Source: Streptomyces huiliensis
GTDB lineage: Bacteria > Actinomycetota > Actinomycetes > Streptomycetales > Streptomycetaceae
Direction of reading: 5' to 3'
Assembly (NCBI RefSeq): GCF_020037025.1
Contig: NZ_JAIQLH010000055.1
Coordinates: 16,571-80,570 of the forward strand
DNA: 64,000 nt
The position numbers and the translations under genes are program-made. Of this stretch, positions 50,606 to 58,825 are shown in pieces; positions within the stretch are counted from its first letter, which is position 1; every line of letters begins with the position of its first letter. Under the pieces are notes generated by a model. The model searched no databases. It was not told the DNA's origin and saw nothing but the letters and a program-made list of their open reading frames with translations.

Positions 50606-51610
50606 TCAGCAGCACACCGCCTGAACGGCCCGCAGGAACTCCGGCCACCCGCGGACTCCCGCCCCCGTGAGGGTCAGCTTCAGCGTCTGTTTCAGCGGAT
50701 GCGGGGAGTCCATGATCGCCTCGTTGCGCCGGGCGAGCCCGGCCAGTTCGGCGGCGGTGGGCAGCCGGGCGCTCTTCGCGGCGTTGCAGCGCGGGTGCGC
50801 CGGGGCCAGGTTCCAGATGACGTCGAGATCGGGCCCCGCCCATGCGGAGACCCCGCCGAACCTCCGCATCAAGGCGTACGGAAACACATGATCGACGGCC
50901 ATCCCGTCCTCCGGCGCGATGACGTCGCCGCAGATGAGGCACCGGCCGTGCTGGAACCCGGTCAGGGCGTCCCCGACCCCGGCCACCGAGCGGCGTCTAC
51001 GCCGGTCGGTGAGGGTCAGCGTGTCCCAGTCCACGCGGACGCCGTCGGCCATGAGGCTGCGCCCGACCTCCGCCGAGAAGGAGCTCTCCACGATGCTCCA
51101 CCGCGCCTCCAGCTCGGCGCGCAACACGCTGACCTGCCCGTTCCGCACCAGCCGCCGCAGCTGCGGGGTGAACCGCACGACGCGTCCGGTCCCGCGGCCG
51201 GTCAGTTCGTAGAAACGGTGCGGCACCTCGGTGCTGCCCCGCAGGTTGTGGAACTTCCGCATGACCATCCCGGGCATGGTCCGGACGGCCGCGTCCACCA
51301 GTTCCTCCGTGGGCCGGCCAAGCCTCCTCGACTCCTCCCGCTCCCGTCCGGCGACGGCCAGGAAGTCCGCGTCCCCGTCGGCTGTCCCGGCCGAGGCCTG
51401 GCGCGCGTCGGCGGGCCTGCCGACGACCCCCATCGCGTACGCCGCGGCGACGTCCCGCAGCGCTGCCGCGTCCTCACCCCGCTCGGCGCAGGCGAGGAGC
51501 GCGGAGCCGAGTGCGAACTTGTACGTGCGCGTGTTGGCCCCCATCAGGATCGCGAGCCGCCAGGCGGCGCCTTCCGACGGTTCGGTCCGGTAAAACGATT
51601 CAGCCGTCAT
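50606..51610 (-). CDS. HNH endonuclease domain protein
   Basis: A 334-residue protein. The C-terminal half is an HNH nuclease: GRCLICGDVI (first Cys pair), MAVDHVFPYALM (Asp-His) and IWNLAPAHPRCNAAK (Asn and His, second Cys). The N-terminal half is helical (AWRLAILMGANTRTYKFALG) with conserved NLRGSTEVPHRFYEL, a pattern in solitary HNH proteins sometimes found in defence loci. The ATG has AGGAGGGG six bases upstream. A stem-loop separates it from the upstream monooxygenase-type gene on the same strand. Confidence 0.82.
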   Translation of the reverse strand: MTAESFYRTEPSEGAAWRLAILMGANTRTYKFALGSALLACAERGEDAAALRDVAAAYAMGVVGRPADARQASAGTADGDADFLAVAGREREESRRLGRPTEELVDAAVRTMPGMVMRKFHNLRGSTEVPHRFYELTGRGTGRVVRFTPQLRRLVRNGQVSVLRAELEARWSIVESSFSAEVGRSLMADGVRVDWDTLTLTDRRRRRSVAGVGDALTGFQHGRCLICGDVIAPEDGMAVDHVFPYALMRRFGGVSAWAGPDLDVIWNLAPAHPRCNAAKSARLPTAAELAGLARRNEAIMDSPHPLKQTLKLTLTGAGVRGWPEFLRAVQAVCC

Positions 51611-51667
51611 CCCCAGCCCCTCCTGTACCGCCCGCGGCCGACACCTCCGCACCGTACCCAAAGACAC

Positions 51668-51710
51668 CGAGGCCCCGGCCGCCCTCCCGAGGAGAGCGGA
51701 CGGGGCCTCG
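51668..51710. terminator. Stem-loop after the ABM-domain gene
   Basis: Perfect 10-bp arms CGAGGCCCCG and CGGGGCCTCG with a 23-base loop, 14 bases past the stop of the minus-strand ABM gene and upstream of the HNH gene. Confidence 0.5.
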
Positions 51711-51723
51711 GCCGTCGGCCGGG

Positions 51724-52050
51724 TCAGCCGCGCGGCGACAGCTCCGCCATCGCCGACCAGCCCTGGGACGGCACCTCGACGTTGACGATCTCGGGCGTCT
51801 TGGCGATCAGGTCGGGCATCCAGGCCATGGCCTTCTTGAAGTGCTCCGAGTTCACGTGCACCTCGCCGGCCGCCGCGTCCTTGAACGCCTCGACCAGGAC
51901 GAACTGGTTCGCGTCCTCGACGCTCCGCGACCACTCGAAGAACAGGTTCCCCGGCTCCTGCCGGGTCCCCTGGGTGAACTCCTCGACGAGCCCGAGCCAC
52001 TCGCCGCTGTGCTCCGGACGGATCGTGAACTTGACGACGATGAAGATCAT
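51724..52050 (-). CDS. ABM-domain protein (putative quinol monooxygenase)
   Basis: A 108-residue antibiotic-biosynthesis-monooxygenase (ABM) fold protein, beginning MIFIVVKFTIRPEHSGEWL. FTQGTRQEPGNLFFEWSRS, FVLVEAFKDAAAGEVHVNSE and HFKKAMAWMPDLIA match the YgiN-like group. Many are quinol or small-aromatic oxygenases without cofactor; the substrate is unknown. It is monocistronic and lies about 150 bases from the tRNA gene. Confidence 0.88.
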   Translation of the reverse strand: MIFIVVKFTIRPEHSGEWLGLVEEFTQGTRQEPGNLFFEWSRSVEDANQFVLVEAFKDAAAGEVHVNSEHFKKAMAWMPDLIAKTPEIVNVEVPSQGWSAMAELSPRG

Positions 52051-52165
52051 GAACAGCTCCTGCGCTTGCCGAACGGGACCGGGGTTTCACCCCGGATGTC
52101 CGATTATGCCGCCCGGTGCACCACAGAAGATCACCGGGGTGCGCGCCAACCGGCCGGAAAAACAG

Positions 52166-52192
52166 AAGAACCCCAGCTCAGCTGGGGTTCTT
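52166..52192 (-). terminator. Perfect Rho-independent terminator of the tRNA gene
   Basis: A 13-bp perfect stem (52166-52178 with 52180-52192) with a nominal 1-base loop (in practice a larger one) lies just after the tRNA on the minus strand and is followed by a run of five T. Confidence 0.85.
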
Positions 52193-52197
52193 ACGTG

Positions 52198-52282
52198 TGT
52201 CCGAGGGGGGACTTGAACCCCCACGCCCGATAAAGGGCACTAGCACCTCAAGCTAGCGCGTCTGCCATTCCGCCACCCGGAC
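52198..52282 (-). tRNA. tRNA-Leu (GAG)
   Basis: An 85-base class II tRNA. The acceptor stem GTCCGGG pairs with CTCGGAC, followed by discriminator A; the CCA is not encoded. The D arm is GGCGGAATGGCAGAC. The anticodon stem is CTAGC/GCTAG with loop TTGAGGT, giving anticodon GAG, which reads CUC and CUU. The long variable arm (GTGCCCTTTATCGGGCGT) and T arm GGGGGTTCAAGTCCCCC confirm tRNA-Leu. Confidence 0.95.
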
Positions 52283-52326
52283 TAGGTGTTTGCCTCCTTG
52301 GGGTGTTCCCCGCGGCGACATGGATA

Positions 52327-52332
52327 ACTCTA
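52327..52332 (-). promoter_or_regulatory. Candidate -10 box of tRNA-Leu
   Basis: TAGAGT on the minus strand lies 45 bases upstream of the tRNA 5' end. The matching -35 is poor, so this is tentative. Confidence 0.35.
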
Positions 52333-52504
52333 TCAAGGTTTCGGAGCGCCTTTGACCAGGGCTTTTGGGTGGCCCATAAGGGGCATTTATGGGCATAGCA
52401 GGTGGAGATGGCTGTTGAGGTGGGGTGCGGACGGGCCGGGCCGCCCCCGGCGGCGGATTTCCGGCGTCAGGAGGGGCGACCCGGGGCGGTGCGTGCGGGG
52501 CGGA

Positions 52505-54058
52505 TCAGGGCATCAGGTGGTAGTCCGGGAAGTTGCCCGGCAGTCGTTCGTCCGCCGAGGAGCCCTCGGTCACCGCCTTGACCAGCAGGTCGCCGCCCAC
52601 GAAGGCACCCCGCCAGGACGCGCCGAAGCCGCCGAACAACTCGTCGCGGTCGCCGCGCGAGCGCGGCTTCCCGTGGCCGACCTTGAAGGCCCTGATCTGC
52701 GGGGCGAGGCGCTCGAAGGTGGCGGGGTCGTCGCAGGAGAGGGTGGCGACCAGGGCGCCGTTGCTCGCGTTCATGGCGGCGAGCAGTTCCGCTTCCGTGT
52801 CGACCAGGACGATGGTGTCGACGGGCCCGAAGGGCTCCGCGTGGTGCAGGGGGGACGACGGCGGCGGGTTGAGCAGAGTGACCGGTGGGACGTACGCGCT
52901 GCGGTCCTGGCCCGGCAGGAAGCGCCCGTCCGCCAGGGAGCCCTGGTGGAGCGGGACGGCGCCCCGGTCGATCGCCTCGGCGACCTGGTCGGTGAGCTCC
53001 TTCGCCTTGGCCGCGTTGATCAACGGGCCGAAGTCCAGGTCCGGAAGGTCGTCCGCCGGCCAGTCCGTGGCCAGCGGGTGCCCGAAGCGCACGGACCGTA
53101 CCGCCGGCAGGTACACGGCGAGGAAGTCCGCGAACGCCGACCGCTGCACCACGAAGCGGGGGTAGGCCGTGCACCGCTGCTTGCCGTAGTCGAAGGACTT
53201 CCGGATCAACGGAGCGAAGGCGTCCCAGTCGCTGAAGTTCCAGATGCCCCAGGTGTTGAGCCCCTCCTGCTCCAGGATGTGGCGTTTGCCCAGGTCGGCA
53301 ACGGCCGTGGCGACGCGGGCGCCGGTGTCCCGGCCGCCGACGAAGGAGACGCAGCCGATCTCGGGCGCCCGGACGAGCGCCTCGGACAGCTCCCCGCCGC
53401 TGCCGCTGACGAGGGTCAGCGGCAGGCCCTCGCGCACGGCCAGGGCGCAGGCCAGCGTCAGACACGACAGGCCGCCGTCGGTCGGCGTCTTGGCGATCAC
53501 GGCGTTGCCCGCCAGCGCCTGGACGAGCATGGCGTGGACGAGGACGCTCATCGGGTAGTTCCAGCTGGCGATGTTGGAGACCGGCCCGGGGAGCGGCACC
53601 CGCCCCGCGGTCATCCCGGCGATGCCCTCGACGTACCAGCGGACGCCGTCGATCGCCCGGTCCACGTCGGCCCGCGCGAGCCGCCAGGGCTTGCCGATCT
53701 CCCAGACCAGGAGCAGGGCGAGGAGGTCCTGGTGTTCCTCCAGCGCGTCCAGCGCGGCGCTCACCCTGGCCTTGCGCTCGGCGAGCGGCACCTCGCGCCA
53801 GGTCCGGTGCTGGTCCAGCGCGGCGCGTACGGCCCGGTGGGCGGCCTCGGCGTCGAGACGCGGGGGGCCCGCGACGGGTGTGCCGTCGACCGGGGTGACG
53901 GCGGGCAGCGGACGGCCGTCCGCGTGCCAGGCGCCGTTCCAGAGGTTGAGGACGCGGTCGTCCCGGAACGCCTCGGGGGCCAGGTTCAGGCAGCGCCGCC
54001 AGGCGCTGTCCCATTCGGCGCCTGGGCGCAGGACGAGGGAATTGAGGGTCGGTGCCAT
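52505..54058 (-). CDS. Aldehyde dehydrogenase family protein
   Basis: A 517-residue NAD(P)-dependent aldehyde dehydrogenase. SNIASWNYPMSVLVHAML is the Asn-containing active-site loop, LEQEGLNTWGIWNFSD holds the general-base Glu, and GKQRCTAYPRFVVQRSAF the nucleophilic Cys. The motif EQEGLN replaces the usual ELGGKN, so the substrate pocket may be atypical. It is divergent from fdhD. The start ATG of MAPTLNSLVL is chosen by family fit and a GGTTTCTCC-type site; the frame is open upstream. The substrate is unknown. Confidence 0.85.
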   Translation of the reverse strand: MAPTLNSLVLRPGAEWDSAWRRCLNLAPEAFRDDRVLNLWNGAWHADGRPLPAVTPVDGTPVAGPPRLDAEAAHRAVRAALDQHRTWREVPLAERKARVSAALDALEEHQDLLALLLVWEIGKPWRLARADVDRAIDGVRWYVEGIAGMTAGRVPLPGPVSNIASWNYPMSVLVHAMLVQALAGNAVIAKTPTDGGLSCLTLACALAVREGLPLTLVSGSGGELSEALVRAPEIGCVSFVGGRDTGARVATAVADLGKRHILEQEGLNTWGIWNFSDWDAFAPLIRKSFDYGKQRCTAYPRFVVQRSAFADFLAVYLPAVRSVRFGHPLATDWPADDLPDLDFGPLINAAKAKELTDQVAEAIDRGAVPLHQGSLADGRFLPGQDRSAYVPPVTLLNPPPSSPLHHAEPFGPVDTIVLVDTEAELLAAMNASNGALVATLSCDDPATFERLAPQIRAFKVGHGKPRSRGDRDELFGGFGASWRGAFVGGDLLVKAVTEGSSADERLPGNFPDYHLMP

Positions 54059-54310
54059 GAGGTTTCTCCGCTCTCGGTGCACAGTCGGGGCGGGGAACAG
54101 CACGTTGCCTACTGAACGGTAGCCTCCCGTCCGGCCCGGCGGCAGGGTGCCTGGTACACGATGAGGCCCACGTCACGTGCGACCGCGGGTAAGCGGGCAA
54201 GGGGCGCGGAGGGCGCCGGGCGAGCCGGCCTGCCCCCGCTCCCGGTCCGCCACCCGTGACGGTGAGAATGAGGCCGTCCACCACCGCCGACAGCAACGGA
54301 ACCGATCAGC

Positions 54311-55144
54311 ATGGGACGGGTCACCGCACGCCGCCGCGTCATCCGCATCCGGGACGGGGTGGTGAACACGCGCCCGGACACCCTGGTGGCGGAGGAGCCA
54401 CTGGAGATCCGGCTCAACGGCAAGCCACTGGCGATCACCATGCGCACGCCGGGCGACGACTTCGCGCTGGCGGCCGGGTTCCTGGTCAGCGAGGGGGTCC
54501 TGGGGCGGCCCGAGGAGCTGGCGAACATCGTCTACTGCGCGGGGGCCACGGACGACGGCTCCAACACCTACAACGTCGTCGACGTCCGGCTCGCTCCGGG
54601 CGTGCCCGTCCCCGAGGTGAGCCTGGAACGCAACGTTTACACCACGTCGTCGTGCGGGCTGTGCGGCAAGGCCAGCCTGGACGCGGTACGGACCACGGCC
54701 CGCTGGCCGGTGGCGGACGGCCCGGTCCCGGTCCGGCTCTCGCCGGAGCTGCTCGCCACCCTCCCCGACCGGCTGCGGGCGTCCCAGACGGTCTTCGACC
54801 GCACCGGCGGCCTGCACGGGGCGGCCCTCTTCACCGCGGAGGGCGAACTCCTGGACGTCCGGGAGGACGTCGGCCGGCACAACGCGGTCGACAAGCTCGT
54901 CGGCAGGGCGCTGCGCGAGGGGTCCCTGCCGCTGTCCGGCGCCGTCCTGCTCGTCTCCGGACGGGCCTCGTTCGAGCTGGCGCAGAAGGCGGTCATGGCC
55001 GGGATCCCCGTACTCGCCGCCGTGTCGGCGCCGTCGTCCCTGGCCGTCGACCTGGCGGTGGAGACCGGGATGACCCTGGTGGGGTTCCTGCGCGGCTCCT
55101 CGATGAACGTCTACGCGGGTGAGGAACGCATCGTGATGCCGTGA
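54311..55144 (+). CDS. fdhD: Formate dehydrogenase accessory sulfurtransferase FdhD
   Basis: A 277-residue protein that transfers sulfur to the molybdenum/bis-MGD cofactor of formate dehydrogenase. The cysteine loop TTSSCGLCGKASLDAV is intact, preceded by ITMRTPGDDFALAAGFLVSEG and followed by DRTGGLHGAALF and DVGRHNAVDKLVG. The C-terminal half contains SGRASFELAQKAVMAGIP. It is usually near a formate dehydrogenase, which is not in this window. Downstream direct repeats follow. Confidence 0.95.
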   Translation: MGRVTARRRVIRIRDGVVNTRPDTLVAEEPLEIRLNGKPLAITMRTPGDDFALAAGFLVSEGVLGRPEELANIVYCAGATDDGSNTYNVVDVRLAPGVPVPEVSLERNVYTTSSCGLCGKASLDAVRTTARWPVADGPVPVRLSPELLATLPDRLRASQTVFDRTGGLHGAALFTAEGELLDVREDVGRHNAVDKLVGRALREGSLPLSGAVLLVSGRASFELAQKAVMAGIPVLAAVSAPSSLAVDLAVETGMTLVGFLRGSSMNVYAGEERIVMP

Positions 55145-55260
55145 TGGTGTGATGCCGTGATGTCGTGGCCGCGTGATGTCGTGGCCGCGTGATGTCGTGC
55201 CGCGGTGACGCGGTGACGCCATGGCCGCGTGCTGCCGTGACCGGTTGACTCCCGTGACCC
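55145..55260. repeat. Short direct repeats after fdhD
   Basis: A 16-bp unit GTGATGTCGTGGCCGC occurs twice in tandem and then as a truncated third copy, flanked by related GTGATGCC and GCGGTGAC words. No gene or hairpin is obvious. Confidence 0.7.
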
Positions 55261-55282
55261 CGTGCCCCGGGGTTAGGCCCGC

Positions 55283-57772
55283 TCAGTCCGGCCGCGCCGC
55301 CCTCCCTCCCGCCGTCCGGCATAGAGAGCCGAGCCTGCCGAGCACGCCGGGGCGTCTGTTCCAGTCGAGGAACATCTCGCCCCAGGGGCCGTCCTGTTCA
55401 CTCAGGAACCATTGGACTTCATCCAGCTCCTCTCGGCTCATCCGCCGGACGGCGGGCCGTAGCACGGTGGTCAGCAGGTCGTTCCGGATGCCGTCCCAGA
55501 GAGCGCTCGCTCCGGCCTCGACGTTCCAGGCGACGAAGCACACGCCCGCGAACTCGGACGAGCGGCGCAGGACGAGGTCGGCCAGCCCGCTGCGGGCCAT
55601 GCGGGCGTAGGCGGTGAGCAGTTCCTCGTCGCCGGAGCGGACGAGCGCGGAGAGCTCGTCGTGGCAGGGCTCGCCGGAGAGCAGTCTGCGGAGGAGGGCC
55701 CCGCACACCCGCTCGTCGACGGCCGGTTCCAGCGGTGCCGCCTGGTCGCGCAGGGCGAGGACGCGGGCGGCGAAGCCCGGCAGTTCCTCCCCGTCGGCGA
55801 GGGCTCCGGCCTGGTCGAGGAGGAGGAGTGCCGCGCGGCGGCGGGGGTCGAGCCGCCGACCGCACCGGAGGATCAGCGTCCGGGCGACGGCGGGCGCGTG
55901 CTCGTCGTCCGGGCCGCTCTCCAGTGCGGACCGGACGAGTGCGTCGTCGAGGCCCGCGGCGCGGTGCCGCTCGGCGGGCAGCCGGGCCAGCAGGGCGGCG
56001 GCCTCGGCGGGGGTGGGCCGGGCACTGCCCCAGATCAGCCGGTAGGCGGTGCGCAGCACGGCCGGGTCGGAGCCGTGCCGGCGCCCGGCCGTGCGGATGA
56101 GCGCGGCGAGGAGGTCGGTGCGGTCCTCGTCCGGCGGGAGCGGCCGGCCGGCCACGGCCGCCGCCATGCGCAGGTGAGGGTGGTCCACCAGCTGCTCCTT
56201 GGGAAAGCCGGTGCTGAGGAGACGGACGACGGACGAGGGGTCGCCGGTGGCCGCGGTGCGCTCCAGGGCGTCGAGGACGGCGGCGGTGAGCCCGGGACGT
56301 CCGGTGACCGCGCCCCACACCCGTTCCCGGTCCTGCGCGGCGTCGCCGAGGAGTGCGGCGCTCAGGCGGGCGGTGAGCACGGGGGTGTGGTCGACCCGCA
56401 GGGCCTCCGCGAGGCGGAGGAGGGACAGCACCTGTTCGAGTGGTTCGCCGGGGGCGGCGCGGTCGAGCTCCGCGCGCAGGTCGCGTCTGAGCCGCTCGCC
56501 GGCGGGGTGGTCGGCCAAGGGGGCGAAGTGCTCGGCGAGTTCGGCCAGGGCGGCCCACTCCGCCGAGGCGCGGGGCGTGCCGCCTCGGGCCAGGGCGGCG
56601 ATCATCCGGCCCGGAACCGCCTGATCCGTTCGATCCGCTCGGTCCGCTCGGTCCGCTCGATCTGCTCGGTCCGTCCGGTCGCCCGAGGCGTGCTGGGCGT
56701 GCTGGGCGTGCTGGGCGTGCTGGCGGATCCAGCGGGCGGCGGCCGCCCGCCCCGCCGAGTCCAGGACGATCCCTTCGCGGAGTGCGACGGCGGCCAGCCG
56801 GCCGGCGTCGTGCGTGGTGTCGCGGTCGCCGGCCGAGCGGAGCCGGGCGGCCTCGGTGAACAGCGCGGGCTTGCCCGCCAGGAGGACCCGGGCGGCCACG
56901 ACGGCCCAGGGGTCGGGTTCGTCCCGGACGGGGCTGGACTGTCCGCCGGCGCAGTCGTGGACGCGGTAGCGGCGGTCGGCCGCCACATGGGCGTAGTCGA
57001 AGTCCGAGCCGGGGAGGGCGCCGACGATCTGGTGCCGGGCGAGCAGGGGGTGGCGGGTGTAGGTGGTGAAGGTGAGCCGGTGGGCGTGTTCGCGGGGCAG
57101 GACGGCGCTGGCGACGGCGATCCAGTGCGCGATGCGGGTCGTGTCCCGCTCGATGACGAGGAGTTGCGGCGAGTCGGGGCTGCGGAACAGGGCCCGTACG
57201 TCCGTGAGGAACGGTTCCAGGCGCTCGGCGCGGGCGGTGACGAACTCCAGCAGCCCTTCCTTGCCGATGCGGCGGGCCGGTGCGAAGGCCGCCAGGGGGA
57301 CCGGGACGCCGTCGTCGGGGGTGGCGTCCGCCCAGGAGGGGGACTCCCACGCCTCGATGGGCAGCAGCCCACCGGGGAGCGGTCCGTCCTGTGTCAACCG
57401 GACGGCGTGCGCGTGGAAGGCGTGACGCCGGCCGCGGAGGTAGGTGCCGGTACACACGGTGCGGCAGAGCAGGCGGGTGCCGTCGGAGAGGCGGTTGTGG
57501 CTGAAGACGACGGGGAGGCCGGTGTGCTCGCCGGAATCGGTGGCAGGGTCGGATGCGGTGACAAGGCCGGATTCGGTGACAAGGTCGGATGCGGTGCGAG
57601 CGGCGGGAGTTCCACGGGCCGGGGCGGACGGCGGAGCGACGTCCGGCGGCTCGTAGGCGAGCAGTGGCTCGGTCTCCCCCAGCAGCAGAGCGGGCAGGTC
57701 GGCGCTGGCGGCGGTGAAGCGGGGGCCCGAGGCCGCGGACGAGCAGGAGTAGTGCAGTTGCTGCAGGCTCAC
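55283..57772 (-). CDS. GTPase-associated protein 1 (GAP1)-like protein
   Basis: An 829-residue protein beginning MSLQQLHYSCSSAASGPRFT, the opening of the actinobacterial GAP1-N2 family, which accompanies GTPase-based conflict or signalling operons. The N-terminal half contains FSHNRLSDGTRLLCRTV and RLTFTTYTRHPLLARHQIVG; the C-terminal half is alpha-helical with Leu/Ala repeats. A low-complexity insert near residues 350-385 holds QHA repeats and DRA repeats. The GTG start has AAAGGAG six bases upstream. Partner genes (GTPase, vWA protein) are not adjacent, which is unusual. The assignment is from memory of the family. Confidence 0.72.
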   Translation of the reverse strand: MSLQQLHYSCSSAASGPRFTAASADLPALLLGETEPLLAYEPPDVAPPSAPARGTPAARTASDLVTESGLVTASDPATDSGEHTGLPVVFSHNRLSDGTRLLCRTVCTGTYLRGRRHAFHAHAVRLTQDGPLPGGLLPIEAWESPSWADATPDDGVPVPLAAFAPARRIGKEGLLEFVTARAERLEPFLTDVRALFRSPDSPQLLVIERDTTRIAHWIAVASAVLPREHAHRLTFTTYTRHPLLARHQIVGALPGSDFDYAHVAADRRYRVHDCAGGQSSPVRDEPDPWAVVAARVLLAGKPALFTEAARLRSAGDRDTTHDAGRLAAVALREGIVLDSAGRAAAARWIRQHAQHAQHAQHASGDRTDRADRADRADRADRTDQAVPGRMIAALARGGTPRASAEWAALAELAEHFAPLADHPAGERLRRDLRAELDRAAPGEPLEQVLSLLRLAEALRVDHTPVLTARLSAALLGDAAQDRERVWGAVTGRPGLTAAVLDALERTAATGDPSSVVRLLSTGFPKEQLVDHPHLRMAAAVAGRPLPPDEDRTDLLAALIRTAGRRHGSDPAVLRTAYRLIWGSARPTPAEAAALLARLPAERHRAAGLDDALVRSALESGPDDEHAPAVARTLILRCGRRLDPRRRAALLLLDQAGALADGEELPGFAARVLALRDQAAPLEPAVDERVCGALLRRLLSGEPCHDELSALVRSGDEELLTAYARMARSGLADLVLRRSSEFAGVCFVAWNVEAGASALWDGIRNDLLTTVLRPAVRRMSREELDEVQWFLSEQDGPWGEMFLDWNRRPGVLGRLGSLCRTAGGRAARPD
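56624..56722. repeat. In-frame microsatellites inside the GAP1-like gene
   Basis: Two adjacent arrays, one of about 9-bp units (plus-strand GCTCGGTCC) encoding Asp-Arg-Ala and one of 9-bp units (GTGCTGGGC) encoding Gln-His-Ala on the minus strand. Confidence 0.8.
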
Positions 57773-58226
57773 TCGGGCTCCTTTCGCGGTGCGGGATTAC
57801 GGCACGCCGCAAGCCGACGGCGTTGCGCGGGAGGGGAGTTGCGGAGGCGGGGCGGTCGCCGCGGCGGCCGCGGGGCCGGGCGCGCGGCAGCGTACGCGGG
57901 GATGGCGGTTCCCTCCGCCGCGTACCGGGAGGGGAGCCGCGGCCCGTTCGGGCTCGGTCTCCCGTTCCGTGCCGTGTCCCGTGGGACCGCGAGGCCCCCG
58001 GCGCCCCAGGCCACTCGCACCACCCCGATTCCTCAACCGCCCGTCCACGCGAAGCCATCCCACCAGATCCGAGGGGAGGCCGTCCGGAGTTTGGCCGAAT
58101 ATCAGGGCCGGCCCAGGGTCGTCTCCGGGCTTTCCCCTACTCCGGTCCCCCAAGGGTCCTACTCCGCCCCGGCTTCGCACCCGCGGCGGCGGCCGGTGGA
58201 CGCTCAGGACCGCCGGCCCGAGCGGG
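57773..58226. other. 454-base intergenic region, no gene seen
   Basis: It lies upstream of the GAP1-like gene (minus strand) and downstream of the MarR gene (also minus). It should contain the promoter of the GAP1-like gene. Long reading frames here are compositional and show no start with a ribosome site or family motif. Confidence 0.4.
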
Positions 58227-58688
58227 TCAGCCCTGGTCGACGACCCGGGCGAGCAGGGCGAGGAAGAGCTCGCGCTCAGCCGGCGAAAGGGCGGACAGCA
58301 GCGCCTCGTTGGCCTCGTCCCCCAGCTTGGTGAGGCGGTTGAGGCGCTTGCGGCCCTCGTCGGTGAGGGTGATGGCGTTCTTGCGGCGGTCGGACGGGTC
58401 GGGGGCGCGGGTGATCAGCTCCTGCGCCTGGAGGTCGTTGAGGATGCCGACCATGTCCTTCGGGTCGAACCCGGTGGTGCGGCCGAGCTCCGCCTGAGCC
58501 ACCGGCCCGAGGTCGGCCACGGCCGAGAGCACCGCGTGATGGGGCATCCGCATGCCGTCCTGGGCGAGCGCGTCGGCGACGAGGCGCCGTCCGCGGGCGG
58601 AGGCGCGGTTGAGCAGCCAGCTCGGGAGGGCCTGGATGTGGGTGAGGGCGGGCTCACCGGCGTCGGGGTCTGTACGTGTGTGTGCCAT
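58227..58688 (-). CDS. MarR-family transcriptional regulator
   Basis: A 153-residue winged-helix regulator. Core blocks are MRMPHHAVLSAVADLGPVAQ, ELGRTTGFDPKDMVGILNDL (recognition helix) and LITRAPDPSDRRKNAITLTDEG (wing). The start at MAHTRTDPD was chosen because it leaves the divergent promoter free; the longer frame would run through the operators. It is divergent from a quinone oxidoreductase with three matching operator sites between them, so it probably represses both and is released by an electrophile or quinone. Confidence 0.9.
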   Translation of the reverse strand: MAHTRTDPDAGEPALTHIQALPSWLLNRASARGRRLVADALAQDGMRMPHHAVLSAVADLGPVAQAELGRTTGFDPKDMVGILNDLQAQELITRAPDPSDRRKNAITLTDEGRKRLNRLTKLGDEANEALLSALSPAERELFLALLARVVDQG

Positions 58689-58710
58689 GCGTCGAGGGTA
58701 GCCCGGAACT

Positions 58711-58787
58711 CGTTGGGAATCCCCACGGAAAACCATTGGAATCCCCAACGGCATCCGCTACAGTCGAAACCGTTGGGGCCGCCAACG
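58711..58787. promoter_or_regulatory. Three MarR-type operators in the divergent promoter
   Basis: Three 17-bp sites of the form CGTTGG-N5-CCAACG: 58711-58727 (CGTTGG..CCCACG), 58734-58750 (CATTGG..CCAACG) and 58771-58787 (perfect). They fill the space between the MarR gene and the oxidoreductase gene and are the expected binding sites of this MarR protein. Confidence 0.8.
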
Positions 58788-58825
58788 AAGGCGCCCCGGC
58801 CCAACCACGACTGCGGAGGTGCGGC

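Noticed and set aside
52198..52282. tRNA-Leu as attachment site of the defence island
   Set aside because: It is about 18 kb from the island end, no integrase is nearby, and no tRNA 3' duplication was found at the island flanks.
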